Of a stretch of DNA of 16,510 nucleotides, positions 7,858 through 15,742 are shown one piece after another (position 1 is the first letter of the stretch; every line of letters begins with the position of its first letter). The translations under genes and the position numbers were made by a program. The stretch comes from Sphingobacteriales bacterium (GTDB lineage: Bacteria > Bacteroidota > Bacteroidia > Chitinophagales > Chitinophagaceae), in the NCBI GenBank assembly GCA_024640385.1, contig JAHEFC010000029.1:1-16510 (forward strand), read 5' to 3'. A model generated the notes under the pieces. The model was not told the DNA's origin and made no database searches. It saw only the letters and a program-made list of their open reading frames with translations.

Positions 7858-7929
7858 AGGCGAGAGGCGAGAGGCGAAAGGCGAGAGAATTTTGCCCTCC
7901 TCTCGCCTTTCGCCTCTCGCCTCTCGCCT
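7858..7929. repeat. perfect 30-bp inverted repeat built of 7-bp units (AGGCGAG)
   Basis: The left arm, 7858-7887, is AGGCGAG, AGGCGAG, AGGCGAA, AGGCGAG plus AG. The right arm, 7900-7929, is its exact reverse complement over all 30 bases, including the AGGCGAA variant unit. A 12-base loop (AATTTTGCCCTC) separates them. The structure ends four bases before the complement of the recQ stop codon, so it heads the 3' untranslated region of recQ, and the terminator at 7801-7832 lies beyond it. Such a stem would be very stable in RNA and could extrude as a cruciform in DNA. Confidence 0.97.
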
Positions 7930-7933
7930 AACA

Positions 7934-10192
7934 CTACATTCCATACTCTGAGAGAAACTTGATCCTCATGATCTTCAGCTGCTCCCATTCGAGCGAGAGA
8001 TCTGAAAGTTCTTCCTGTGCCACCTGGAGGCTGCTGGTTTCGCAGCTTTTAAAATAGTCCAGGATATCAAGCTGGTCATCTTCGTCCACCATCTGATCGA
8101 TGGCGTAATCCAGGTTCAGTTTGGTGCCGCTGGCCACGATGGTTTCCATTTCTTCCAGCAACTGCTCGATCTTCATATCCTTCGACTTGGCTATCGTTTC
8201 AAGCGGTATCTTTTTATCAACCTGCTGTATGATGTATACCTTGTTTCCGCTTTTGTTCACCACAGACTTCATCACGAAATCGTCAGGCTTCACCACATCA
8301 TTCTCTTCAACGTATGAACTGATCAGTTCTACAAACTGGTTGCCATATCTCAGGGCCTTCCCCTTTGACACGCCGCTGATCTTTTCAAGTTCCTGCAGTG
8401 TGGTCGGGTATTGTGTGGCCATATCTTCCAGGGAACTTTCCAGGAAGATCACGAAAGGAGGTAGTTTTTTCTCTTTGGCTACTCTTTGGCGGAGACTCTT
8501 CAGCATTTCAAATAATGCAGGATCCGCCGCGGCAGGCCCTCCTGCTTCAACAGCCTCGTCATCATCTTCATTGGCTTCTTCATAGAGATTGTTGAGTATG
8601 ATCTTGAAAGAACCGGGCTTCTTCATAAATGCCTCTCCTTTTTTCGTGATCTTCAACACGCCATATTCTTCAATATCTTTTTCCAGCATCTGCTCCAAAA
8701 GCAGCTGCCTGATCAGTGAGTTCCAGTAATGGTCTGGCTGGTCATTGCCGGAAGCAAACACGTCAAGAGAATCGTGCCTGTACATCTGTATCTGAGGAGT
8801 GAGTTTGCCGATGATGATCGGAATGATATATTCTGCAGCAAAACGCTCATCGAGTGCCCTAATGGTTTTAAGCATCTTGACGGCATTATCTTTCGCTTCA
8901 ATTTTTTCTTTGGGATTAAGGCAATTATCGCAGTTTTTACAATTATCAGGCTTGTATTCTTCACCGAAATAGCTCATAAGTATCTTCCTTCTGCACACGC
9001 CGCTTTCTGCATAAGCAACTGTTTCGTTGATCAGTTGAGCACCCACTTCGCGTTCGCTCAGGGGCTTATCCCGCATCAGGTGTTCCAGTTTGGAAACGTC
9101 TTTATGTGAATAATATAAAAGGCATTTGCCTTCCATCCCGTCCCGACCGGCCCTTCCGGTTTCCTGGTAATAATTTTCTATGCTCTTGGGAATGTTGTAG
9201 TGGATGACGTAACGGATATCGGGTTTGTCGATGCCCATGCCAAATGCAATAGTAGCTACGATCACCTGTACATCTTCATTCATGAACTGGTCCTGCCTGT
9301 CGGCCCTGATCTTGCTGTCCATCCCCGCATGGTAGGCTACAGCTTTGATGTTATTGGCCATCAGCATATCGGCCAGTTCTTCCGTTGTTTTCCGGTTAAG
9401 GGTGTAGATGATACCGCTTTTGCCTTTGTTATCCTGGATGAAACGGACAATGCTTTTTATGGTAGTATCCTTATTCACTTTCGGCCTGATCTCATAATAG
9501 AGATTGGGCCTGTTGAAAGAGGATATATAGATCTGGGGTTTACGTAAGCCCAGGTTGTCTACTATGTCTGATTGTACTTTGGGCGTAGCCGTAGCAGTAA
9601 GTGCGATCATCGGGATATCGGGATTGATCTGCTCGATCATTTCCCGGAGCCGGCGGTATTCCGGCCTGAAGTCGTGTCCCCATTCTGAAATACAGTGGGC
9701 CTCATCTACGGCAAAAAAAGAAATTTTAAGATCGGCAAAGATCTCGAGGTTTTCCTGTTTGGTGAGCGTTTCGGGTGCCACATAAAGCATCTTGGTTTTG
9801 CCGGTCACCAGGTCGTCGTGCACCTCGCGGATCTCTTTTTTGGTAAGTGTGGAGTTCAGGAAATGGGCCACATTGTCTTTGCTGCTATAGCTCCTTACCA
9901 GGTCAACCTGGTTTTTCATCAGGGCGATCAGGGGAGATACGATGATAGCGCAGCCTTCACTGATGATGGCGGGTAGCTGGTAACAAAGGCTTTTACCGCC
10001 TCCGGTAGGTTTGATCACAAAAGTATCGTTGCCTGCCAGCAGGTTTTCTATAATTGCTTTCTGGTTCCCTTTGAACGATTCATGTCCAAAATGCTCGCGC
10101 AAAACCGCTTCAAGGTCGATCCCGTCTATTGCCTTGGTAATTTTGGGTTTCGCTGTTTTTTTCGTTGTTGTAGATTTTTTTGCAGTAGCCAT
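7934..10192 (-). CDS. recQ: ATP-dependent DNA helicase RecQ
   Basis: RecQ unwinds DNA 3' to 5' in recombination and replication repair. With the start at 10192 the protein has 752 residues. Visible in order: a Lys/Thr-rich N-terminal tail; Walker A GGGKS (K67); DEAHCISEWGHDFRPEY with DEAH at 163-166; ALTATATP; FNRPN; helicase motif VI QETGRAGRDG; the RQC zinc-binding cysteines C400, C418, C421, C424 (CKNCDNC); a winged-helix region to about 535; an acidic linker; an HRDC domain at about 560-630 (LKSLRQRVAKEKKLPP); and a further 120-residue helical C-terminus resembling the HTH_40 type. E. coli RecQ is about 610 residues, so the tail is extra but common in Bacteroidota. A TTG at 10273 would add 27 residues, but it lies inside the predicted promoter element, so the ATG (MATAKKSTTT) is preferred. 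Confidence 0.96.
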   Translation of the reverse strand: MATAKKSTTTKKTAKPKITKAIDGIDLEAVLREHFGHESFKGNQKAIIENLLAGNDTFVIKPTGGGKSLCYQLPAIISEGCAIIVSPLIALMKNQVDLVRSYSSKDNVAHFLNSTLTKKEIREVHDDLVTGKTKMLYVAPETLTKQENLEIFADLKISFFAVDEAHCISEWGHDFRPEYRRLREMIEQINPDIPMIALTATATPKVQSDIVDNLGLRKPQIYISSFNRPNLYYEIRPKVNKDTTIKSIVRFIQDNKGKSGIIYTLNRKTTEELADMLMANNIKAVAYHAGMDSKIRADRQDQFMNEDVQVIVATIAFGMGIDKPDIRYVIHYNIPKSIENYYQETGRAGRDGMEGKCLLYYSHKDVSKLEHLMRDKPLSEREVGAQLINETVAYAESGVCRRKILMSYFGEEYKPDNCKNCDNCLNPKEKIEAKDNAVKMLKTIRALDERFAAEYIIPIIIGKLTPQIQMYRHDSLDVFASGNDQPDHYWNSLIRQLLLEQMLEKDIEEYGVLKITKKGEAFMKKPGSFKIILNNLYEEANEDDDEAVEAGGPAAADPALFEMLKSLRQRVAKEKKLPPFVIFLESSLEDMATQYPTTLQELEKISGVSKGKALRYGNQFVELISSYVEENDVVKPDDFVMKSVVNKSGNKVYIIQQVDKKIPLETIAKSKDMKIEQLLEEMETIVASGTKLNLDYAIDQMVDEDDQLDILDYFKSCETSSLQVAQEELSDLSLEWEQLKIMRIKFLSEYGM

Positions 10193-10270
10193 TGTTCTCA
10201 AGTTCAAGTTTCTGAGCAAAAAGTCCGAAAAAGGGGCTTTCTGCCTGCGTTTCTTCTGGAAAGAAGGGTG

Positions 10271-10278
10271 CAAATTTA
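10271..10278 (-). promoter_or_regulatory. candidate -7 promoter element of recQ
   Basis: TAAATTTG on the minus strand matches TAnnTTTG fully. No clear TTG is found at the usual spacing. Transcription would begin near 10265, about 75 bases before the chosen recQ ATG. Confidence 0.5.
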
Positions 10279-10350
10279 CGATTTAGCGAGGGGATTAATT
10301 GTTAAAACAACCATTATTGCCGTCAATAAACGATGTTTTAGGTCCTATCC

Positions 10351-10380
10351 TTGGCTGTCTTCATTAATATAATACTTTTG
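10351..10380 (+). promoter_or_regulatory. Bacteroidota-type promoter of kdsD-manC
   Basis: TTG at 10351-10353 is followed after 19 bases by TACTTTTG at 10373-10380, a full match to TAnnTTTG. Transcription should start near 10385-10387, only 4-6 bases before the kdsD ATG. Confidence 0.65.
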
Positions 10381-10390
10381 CGGGAATTCC

Positions 10391-11356
10391 ATGGAAAAAA
10401 TTAGCATCAGGGAGGTAGGCCGCAGAACCGTTGAATTAGAGGCTGCAGCCATTCAGGCAATGAGTTTTTTCATTGATGAAAACTTTGAGCAAGTGGCAGA
10501 CCTCCTGTTTCACATGAAGGGCAGGCTGGTAGTTACGGGTATTGGGAAAAGCGCGATCATAGGGCAGAAAATAGTGGCTACCCTGAACAGTACGGGCACG
10601 CCTGCCATTTTCATGCATGCCGCCGATGCGATCCATGGGGACCTGGGCATGGTGCAGGAAGGTGATGTGGTGATGGCCATTTCAAAAAGCGGTGAAAGTC
10701 CTGAGATCAGGGTTCTGGTCCCTCTGATCAGGAATCTTGGAAATCCCCTGGTCGCCATGGTGGGTAATCTCAGTTCTTACCTGGCTACCCATGCCAATCA
10801 TATTTTGAATACTACGGTTCCGCAGGAAGCATGCCCGAATAACCTTGCGCCAACCACAAGCACTACAGCCCAGATGGTAATGGGCGATGCACTGGCAGTC
10901 TGCCTGATGGAAATGAAAGGATTCACCAGTGAGGATTTTGCAAAATTCCACCCGGGTGGAGCCTTGGGTAAAAAGCTTTATCTCCGTGTGTCTGACCTTT
11001 ACCCGCAAAACGAAAAGCCCTGGGTCAAGCCCAACAGCAGCCTGAAAGATGTGATCGTGGAGATCTCCCAGAAACGCTTGGGTATTACAGCTGTGATAGA
11101 TGATGAAGAAAATCTTCTGGGAGTGATCACAGATGGAGACCTTAGGAGGATGCTGGAGAAAGACGGCGATATATCAACTGTAAACGCATCGATGATCATG
11201 AGTGTCAATCCCAAAACTATTGAAGCTTCTTCACTGGCCGTTGGTGCGCTCGACCTCATGAGAAAAAATAATATCACCCAATTGCTGGTGCACGACAGCG
11301 GCAAATATGCCGGTGTGATACATTTGCATGACCTTATTAAAGAAGGATTGATCTGA
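10391..11356 (+). CDS. kdsD: arabinose-5-phosphate isomerase (KpsF/GutQ family)
   Basis: This enzyme interconverts ribulose 5-phosphate and arabinose 5-phosphate, the first step towards KDO for lipopolysaccharide or capsule. The 321-residue protein is of normal length. A SIS sugar-isomerase domain covers about 30-185: GIGKSAIIGQK (K53), HGDLGM (H82), SKSGESPEIR (E105) and FHPGGALGK (H187). These four correspond to the catalytic-site residues K59, H88, E111 and H193 of E. coli KdsD with a constant shift of six. Two CBS domains follow at about 205-262 and 265-321 (GITAVIDDEENLLGVITDGD; NITQLLVHDSGKYAGVIHLH). The ATG at 10391 aligns with the usual start. Its TGA overlaps the manC ATG by one base, implying coupled translation. 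KdsD and the GutQ/KpsF paralogues cannot be told apart by motif alone. Confidence 0.93.
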   Translation: MEKISIREVGRRTVELEAAAIQAMSFFIDENFEQVADLLFHMKGRLVVTGIGKSAIIGQKIVATLNSTGTPAIFMHAADAIHGDLGMVQEGDVVMAISKSGESPEIRVLVPLIRNLGNPLVAMVGNLSSYLATHANHILNTTVPQEACPNNLAPTTSTTAQMVMGDALAVCLMEMKGFTSEDFAKFHPGGALGKKLYLRVSDLYPQNEKPWVKPNSSLKDVIVEISQKRLGITAVIDDEENLLGVITDGDLRRMLEKDGDISTVNASMIMSVNPKTIEASSLAVGALDLMRKNNITQLLVHDSGKYAGVIHLHDLIKEGLI

Positions 11357-12438
11357 TGAATAAGAATCACTATGTTGCCATCATGGCCGGCGGTATTGGA
11401 AGCAGGTTCTGGCCGATGAGTCGTACCCACTTTCCCAAACAATTTCTCGATATACTAGGTATCGGGCGCACCCTGATCCAGAGTACGTTCGACAGGTTCC
11501 TGAGATTCATCCCCAGGGAGAATATATATGTGGTCACATCCGAGGAATACAGGAACATAGTGGCAGAGCAGTTGCCGGAACTTGATATGGATAACATACT
11601 GTGTGAACCATCAAGAAAGAATACTGCACCCTGTGTAGCCTATATTGCTTACAAACTCAATGAGATCAATCCTGACGGAGCGCTGATCTGCGCACCTGCT
11701 GATCACCTTATCCTGGATGAAAAAGCCTTCAATAAGGTATGCCTTGAAGCGCTGGACTTTGTCAGTAAGCACAAAGCCCTGATCACTTTGGGTATTAAGC
11801 CGGCCACGCCCAATACCGGTTATGGATATATTCAGTACGATCAGCAGAGTGTTTCTGACAATGTATACAAAGTGAAAACATTCACGGAGAAGCCAAACCT
11901 TGAACTGGCGCGTACTTTTCTGGCCAGCGGTGATTTTCTCTGGAATGCGGGGATCTTTGTATGGCAGGTGAAGAATATTGTACACGCATTTGAAAAATAC
12001 CTGCCTGAAATGGCCGAACTATTTGTGGCAGAACAGGGCAGGTTGAATTCCGAAGAAGAGAAGGAAGCCATAGGAAGGATCTATCCACAGTGTACCAATA
12101 TATCGATAGACTATGGTATCATGGAAAAGGCCAACAATGTTTACCTGATACCATCCAGTTTTGGATGGAGCGATCTGGGAACATGGAATTCTGCATATGA
12201 TAATATGGATAAAGACTATCTCGGCAATGCTGTGTCCGGAGATAACGTAATGGTGATCGATGCCACTCGCTGTATGATACATGGCAGGAACGATAAGCTT
12301 TACCTCCTGCAGGGCATGGATGATTATATTCTGGTAGACACGAAAGATGTGATGCTGATCTGCAAGAAAGAAAAAGAGCAGGAGATCAAGGAGTACGTAG
12401 GGGAAGTCAAACGTAATAAAGGAGAGCGATTCTTATAG
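11356..12438 (+). CDS. manC: mannose-1-phosphate guanylyltransferase (GDP-mannose synthesis)
   Basis: The enzyme joins mannose 1-phosphate and GTP to form GDP-mannose, a donor for surface polysaccharides and the precursor of GDP-fucose. The 360-residue protein opens with the nucleotidyltransferase signature AGGIGSRFWPMSRTHFPKQF at 11-30. It also has APADHLI (about 113-119), TGYGYIQ (154-160), FTEKP (176-180) and WNAGIF (196-201). It is the short, single-domain form: the C-terminal cupin isomerase domain found in bifunctional AlgA/ManC proteins is absent, so mannose 6-phosphate must come from another enzyme. The gene is co-transcribed with kdsD, which lacks any spacer before it. It converges on the patatin gene. 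Confidence 0.93.
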   Translation: MNKNHYVAIMAGGIGSRFWPMSRTHFPKQFLDILGIGRTLIQSTFDRFLRFIPRENIYVVTSEEYRNIVAEQLPELDMDNILCEPSRKNTAPCVAYIAYKLNEINPDGALICAPADHLILDEKAFNKVCLEALDFVSKHKALITLGIKPATPNTGYGYIQYDQQSVSDNVYKVKTFTEKPNLELARTFLASGDFLWNAGIFVWQVKNIVHAFEKYLPEMAELFVAEQGRLNSEEEKEAIGRIYPQCTNISIDYGIMEKANNVYLIPSSFGWSDLGTWNSAYDNMDKDYLGNAVSGDNVMVIDATRCMIHGRNDKLYLLQGMDDYILVDTKDVMLICKKEKEQEIKEYVGEVKRNKGERFL

Positions 12439-12481
12439 AATGTTCTCAGGCTTAATATCTGGCCTTGCGGCCGTGTGCTGG

Positions 12482-12525
12482 CCGGTTAACAAGTTTACCG
12501 GTTAATGCATTAGATAAACCGGTTA
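12482..12525. other. cluster of CCGGTTA motifs with a short inverted repeat
   Basis: CCGGTTA occurs at 12482, 12498 and 12519. ACCGGTT (12497-12503) and AACCGGT (12517-12523) can form a 7-bp stem with a 13-base loop. It lies between the convergent manC and patatin genes and may act as a terminator, though it lacks a T tract. Confidence 0.35.
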
Positions 12526-12536
12526 GTGTAATTTTG

Positions 12537-12572
12537 GAACCTGCCACCTGCAACCTGGAACCTGCAACCTGC
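12537..12572. repeat. single-arm tandem array of five 7-bp units (NAACCTG)
   Basis: Five consecutive heptamers read GAACCTG, CCACCTG, CAACCTG, GAACCTG, CAACCTG. This is the same unit as in the array at 3587-3679. No complementary arm is seen nearby. It ends two bases before the complement of the patatin stop codon. Confidence 0.9.
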
Positions 12573-12574
12573 TA

Positions 12575-14833
12575 TTAAAGTCTGAACGGGAATCCGAAAT
12601 TGAAATAAGTTCCCAACCCGTCGTTCTTATTGTTCCACATCAACGTGAATTCTATCGGCCCAATCGGAAGGTCGTAAGCCAGGGTCAGTCCTGAACCGAA
12701 TATCCATTTCAGGTCGGCAGGTTGCTGATCTTTTTCTATAAAATCATAACTGAGAACACTGCCCAACAGCGTTGCATAGAATTTTCCAAATGGATTATAA
12801 CGTGGACCTATATGCGCAGCAGCCATACTCTCTGAAACAATCTCCCCTTCGTGCAGGCCTGCGAACATTACCTGGTTGCGAATGGTTGGAACCATGCCGC
12901 CCGCGAGGAATCCATTCAGTAAACTTTGGTTAGGAGAGAAGTTCACGCCTCCCTGTAATCGACTGACCCATGCCCACCGTTTACCCATAGGTGAGGTGTT
13001 TGCGTAGTTAAGAGTAGTTCTTAAATAGCTGCCGTATTTAACCAGGGACCGGTTGATCTCGCCAAGGAAAAGGCCATCCCGGTATAGATCAATTTTGGGG
13101 CTGACGTCAAATACATAGCCAGCCTTTACTTCGATCTGGGTGCCTTTTTTGGGATAAAGAGGTTTTGAGAGTGTGTTGAATTGCCAGAATCCATAAAATT
13201 GGAAATAATTATTCGTCCCGTTATAATAAATTCCGGATTCTATCTGGGGTTTTGCATCTATATTCTCCCATTGTATTCCAAGGCCTCCGGCTGATCTCCT
13301 TTTTGCTGAGACCTGGAACCGATCATCGATGGTTACATATTTCAGTTTATAAAGTCCTGTACTGCGGAAGTCTGTATAAGTAGGCAGGTCCTGGAATTCT
13401 GAATATACCTGGATCCGGTTGCTCCATGGCTTCCTGTATCCAAACATCTGCAGATGCTCCGCCAGTCCCCGGAAACTCTGACCAATGTTAAGAGAAACCA
13501 GTGATCTTGAAAATGGAGTTAATATGTTGCGTCCGGTTGCATTGAGATGCACACCGAATCCTGTAAGCGAATTGGCTGACACGCCTGCTTTCAGCATGAT
13601 GGATGATTCGGGCTGGATGCGGTACAATAATTTGTACTGTCCCTTATCATCCTGTTTCACCTCATAAACTATAGACTTGTACATTCGATAAGCAAAGGCT
13701 TCGCGGGTTTCTTTTTCCAGTTTGGCCGCAGTAAGTTTTTTGGATGTGTCTACGCCGATCTGATCAAGAAAAGCTTCTTTTTCATTTTTATTCAATCCGG
13801 TCAATTCTATCCTTGAGAACTTGTACTGTTGGTGATCCGGAAGCCTGTTCTTTTTAAATGTATAATCAGGATAGAGCGCTTTCAAGGAGTCTGCAAGTTT
13901 CCTGAACAGGGGGTAGTATTTCCTGCCTTCTTCAATGCCCAGGTCAATAATGGCAGCCCCATCGTCGAAGCTGGCAGAGTTGAAACTACCCATAGGGATC
14001 TTGATCAACAGGTTTGTAAGTGCAGATTCTTCGATCAGGTCTTTGTTCTCATTCAGAAACATAACCTGTGAAAGTACTTTCAGTGCGTCGTCAAGTTCTT
14101 CAACATTATTCAGGGGTGTACTTACTGATACACCAATGGAATAATTGGCTCCCATATCAAAAAGATCCTTTACCGGGAAGTTCCTGGTAACACCTCCATC
14201 TACATATCTCTTCCCATCTATATCTACGGGTGAGAATGCACCCGGGATAGCCATGGAAGCCCTGATAGCCCTGGTAAGGCTTCCATGACTGAATACCACA
14301 GCTTCACCGGTAGCCAGATCAGTTCCAATACACCGGTAGGGTATGCTCAGGTTGTCGAATTTATCAACCGCCGCAACGGGGAAAAAATATTTTTCAAGAG
14401 TAAGCCAGAGTTCCTGGCTTTCTAAAAAACCAGAGGGCAGGGAAACCTTTCCTTTTGAAACTGGAAGCTCAACTGCATATTTACCATATTCACCCTTCTC
14501 TTCCATGATATAATTGGTCATCGGGATGGAGTTGCTCAGCAACACACCCCAGTCGATATGCCGGGCAATGTATTCAATGGAATCCCCGGAATAGCCAGCT
14601 GCATAAAGTCCTCCCACAATACTGCCCATGCTGGTCCCTGTCAGGTAACTGATGTTGAGTTCGGCCGAATCAATGGCTTTCAGAATGCCTATATGTGCAA
14701 GGCCTTTGGCACCACCGCCCGCAAGCGCTAAACCTATACCGGTTTTTTTAGATTGCGCCATTAGAAAAAAAGGCAGGAAGAACAGAATGAATGTAAGCCG
14801 GAAGGGCCTTTGGTATTTCAGCATAATCAGCAT
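12575..14833 (-). CDS. patatin-like phospholipase with POTRA and outer-membrane barrel (PlpD-like)
   Basis: The 752-residue protein has a signal peptide (FILFFLPFFLMAQ, cleavage near residue 27). The patatin domain, about 31-240, has the oxyanion motif GGGAKG (39-44), the nucleophile elbow GTSMGS with S68, and the catalytic-dyad DGG with D212, so it should be an active lipid acyl hydrolase. Residues about 337-406 resemble a POTRA domain (YKFSRIELTGLNKNEKEAFL). Residues about 410-752 are an Omp85-like barrel rich in alternating aromatic strands and ending YFNFGFPFRL. This order matches the type Vd secretion protein PlpD of Pseudomonas, where the barrel holds or displays the lipase. A second ATG three codons in (14824) is an equally possible start. 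The gene is alone, converging on manC and following the Hsp20 terminator. Confidence 0.9.
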   Translation of the reverse strand: MLIMLKYQRPFRLTFILFFLPFFLMAQSKKTGIGLALAGGGAKGLAHIGILKAIDSAELNISYLTGTSMGSIVGGLYAAGYSGDSIEYIARHIDWGVLLSNSIPMTNYIMEEKGEYGKYAVELPVSKGKVSLPSGFLESQELWLTLEKYFFPVAAVDKFDNLSIPYRCIGTDLATGEAVVFSHGSLTRAIRASMAIPGAFSPVDIDGKRYVDGGVTRNFPVKDLFDMGANYSIGVSVSTPLNNVEELDDALKVLSQVMFLNENKDLIEESALTNLLIKIPMGSFNSASFDDGAAIIDLGIEEGRKYYPLFRKLADSLKALYPDYTFKKNRLPDHQQYKFSRIELTGLNKNEKEAFLDQIGVDTSKKLTAAKLEKETREAFAYRMYKSIVYEVKQDDKGQYKLLYRIQPESSIMLKAGVSANSLTGFGVHLNATGRNILTPFSRSLVSLNIGQSFRGLAEHLQMFGYRKPWSNRIQVYSEFQDLPTYTDFRSTGLYKLKYVTIDDRFQVSAKRRSAGGLGIQWENIDAKPQIESGIYYNGTNNYFQFYGFWQFNTLSKPLYPKKGTQIEVKAGYVFDVSPKIDLYRDGLFLGEINRSLVKYGSYLRTTLNYANTSPMGKRWAWVSRLQGGVNFSPNQSLLNGFLAGGMVPTIRNQVMFAGLHEGEIVSESMAAAHIGPRYNPFGKFYATLLGSVLSYDFIEKDQQPADLKWIFGSGLTLAYDLPIGPIEFTLMWNNKNDGLGTYFNFGFPFRL

Positions 14834-14884
14834 TGAAATTACGTCATAGGAAATGATTATTGGCGGAATGTGAGATCCCGAAAC

Positions 14885-14916
14885 AAAAAAGGAGACGCAT
14901 ATTCTGCATCTCCTTT
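14885..14916 (-). terminator. intrinsic terminator of the Hsp20 operon
   Basis: AAAGGAGACGCA (14888-14899) pairs with TGCATCTCCTTT (14905-14916) with a single C/A mismatch and a 5-base loop. Read on the minus strand the stem is followed by a run of T residues (14890 to 14885). It lies 23 bases beyond the Hsp20 stop. Confidence 0.85.
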
Positions 14917-14938
14917 GATCATGGGGATCTGAATCGCA

Positions 14939-15334
14939 TCAATCAACTTTTATTTCACGGGAGGGCTGCTTTGCTTCTTCTGTTTTGGGCAGTGTGATAT
15001 AAAGAACACCATCCTCCTGCTTTGCTGTGATACCCGCTACATCAACCTGCCCTTCCAGGCTGATCATTCTTTCGAAATTTTTTACCGGGAATTCCTGTTT
15101 GGCGAAATTAGGTTGATTACCTTCATCGATGGCCCTGGTACCACTGATGAATAAAACGTCATCAGTTACGGAGAGCCTGATATTTTCCTTGCTGAAACCA
15201 GTTGCATACACTGACACAATAAATTGATCAGTTTTTTCATCGATGTTGACAGGTACATTGTATTTGGGTCTTCTGAAACCCTGGCCCCATCCACCTCTCC
15301 ATGGATGGCCATGCCTTGCTGTTCTTGCGTACAT
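14939..15334 (-). CDS. Hsp20/alpha-crystallin small heat-shock protein
   Basis: Small heat-shock proteins hold unfolding proteins in the cytoplasm, without ATP, until other chaperones refold them. The 131-residue protein has a short N-terminal arm rich in Arg, Gly and His (residues 1-23). The alpha-crystallin domain is at about 24-118, with PVNIDEKTDQFIVSV, FERMISLEGQVD (87-98) and the signature GVLYITLP (109-116). The C-terminal I-x-V tail motif (IKV, 128-130) is used for oligomer assembly. The N-terminal arm is shorter than in many relatives. The gene follows a small membrane-protein gene by 35 bases and is probably co-transcribed with it. No heat-shock operator (CIRCE-like) is seen in that gap. 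Confidence 0.93.
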   Translation of the reverse strand: MYARTARHGHPWRGGWGQGFRRPKYNVPVNIDEKTDQFIVSVYATGFSKENIRLSVTDDVLFISGTRAIDEGNQPNFAKQEFPVKNFERMISLEGQVDVAGITAKQEDGVLYITLPKTEEAKQPSREIKVD

Positions 15335-15369
15335 ATATTTGTTTTTTTTGATTACTGAATTGGGTCCTA

Positions 15370-15630
15370 TTATCTATAATTCTTCGGTGATAAATAGATC
15401 ACCTGGTTTTCCCCATCCTGCCTGTGATCCCGGCGGTGCAGTCCCGTAGTATTCATATATCTCATCCTCGCAGCATAGGCTTTGCGCATTCTCCTGGCAA
15501 AGAACAGCCTGAAAAAAATGAAACTGACCAATAGGAATATGGCAGTGCCAGCCAGGATAAATGGCATAAAGAATATTAACAAAGCCAATGCAATTCCGGC
15601 AGCGATGGGTTTTAATACTGACCTTTTCAT
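15370..15630 (-). CDS. small membrane protein of unknown function
   Basis: The 86-residue protein is not recognised. Residues about 8-44 are strongly hydrophobic and probably form two closely packed membrane helices (IAAGIALALLIFFMPFILAG, then AIFLLVSFIFFRLFF). The rest is a basic tail (ARRMRKAYAARMRYM) that should lie in the cytoplasm, ending in a polar segment. It sits 35 bases upstream of hsp20 on the same strand with no terminator between, so the two are probably transcribed together. A terminator at 15694-15726 separates it from the sigma-factor genes upstream. Coding potential is supported by the membrane pattern and spacing rather than by homology. Confidence 0.7.
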   Translation of the reverse strand: MKRSVLKPIAAGIALALLIFFMPFILAGTAIFLLVSFIFFRLFFARRMRKAYAARMRYMNTTGLHRRDHRQDGENQVIYLSPKNYR

Positions 15631-15693
15631 TTTAATTCGTTTAGTGTTATAAGTAAGAAGACGGAGCTCTCATAGTTTTACTTTAATTCACAC

Positions 15694-15726
15694 AAAAAAG
15701 CCGCAGTAGGGAACTGCGGCTTTTTT
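15694..15726. terminator. bidirectional intrinsic terminator
   Basis: GCCGCAGT (15700-15707) pairs perfectly with ACTGCGGC (15713-15720) around AGGGA, flanked by six A and six T bases that extend the stem. It ends the sigma-factor operon on the minus strand, 16 bases after the stop of the 113-residue gene. Confidence 0.93.
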
Positions 15727-15742
15727 GATATATAGAAGCAGG

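Noticed and set aside
7858..7929. The long hairpin as the recQ terminator
   Set aside because: No T tract follows it on the minus strand, and a standard terminator stands just beyond at 7801-7832.
8121..10372. Plus-strand open frames opposite recQ, up to 154 codons
   Set aside because: Shadows of the recQ frame with Ser/Leu-rich composition and no domains; RecQ motifs on the minus strand are unambiguous.
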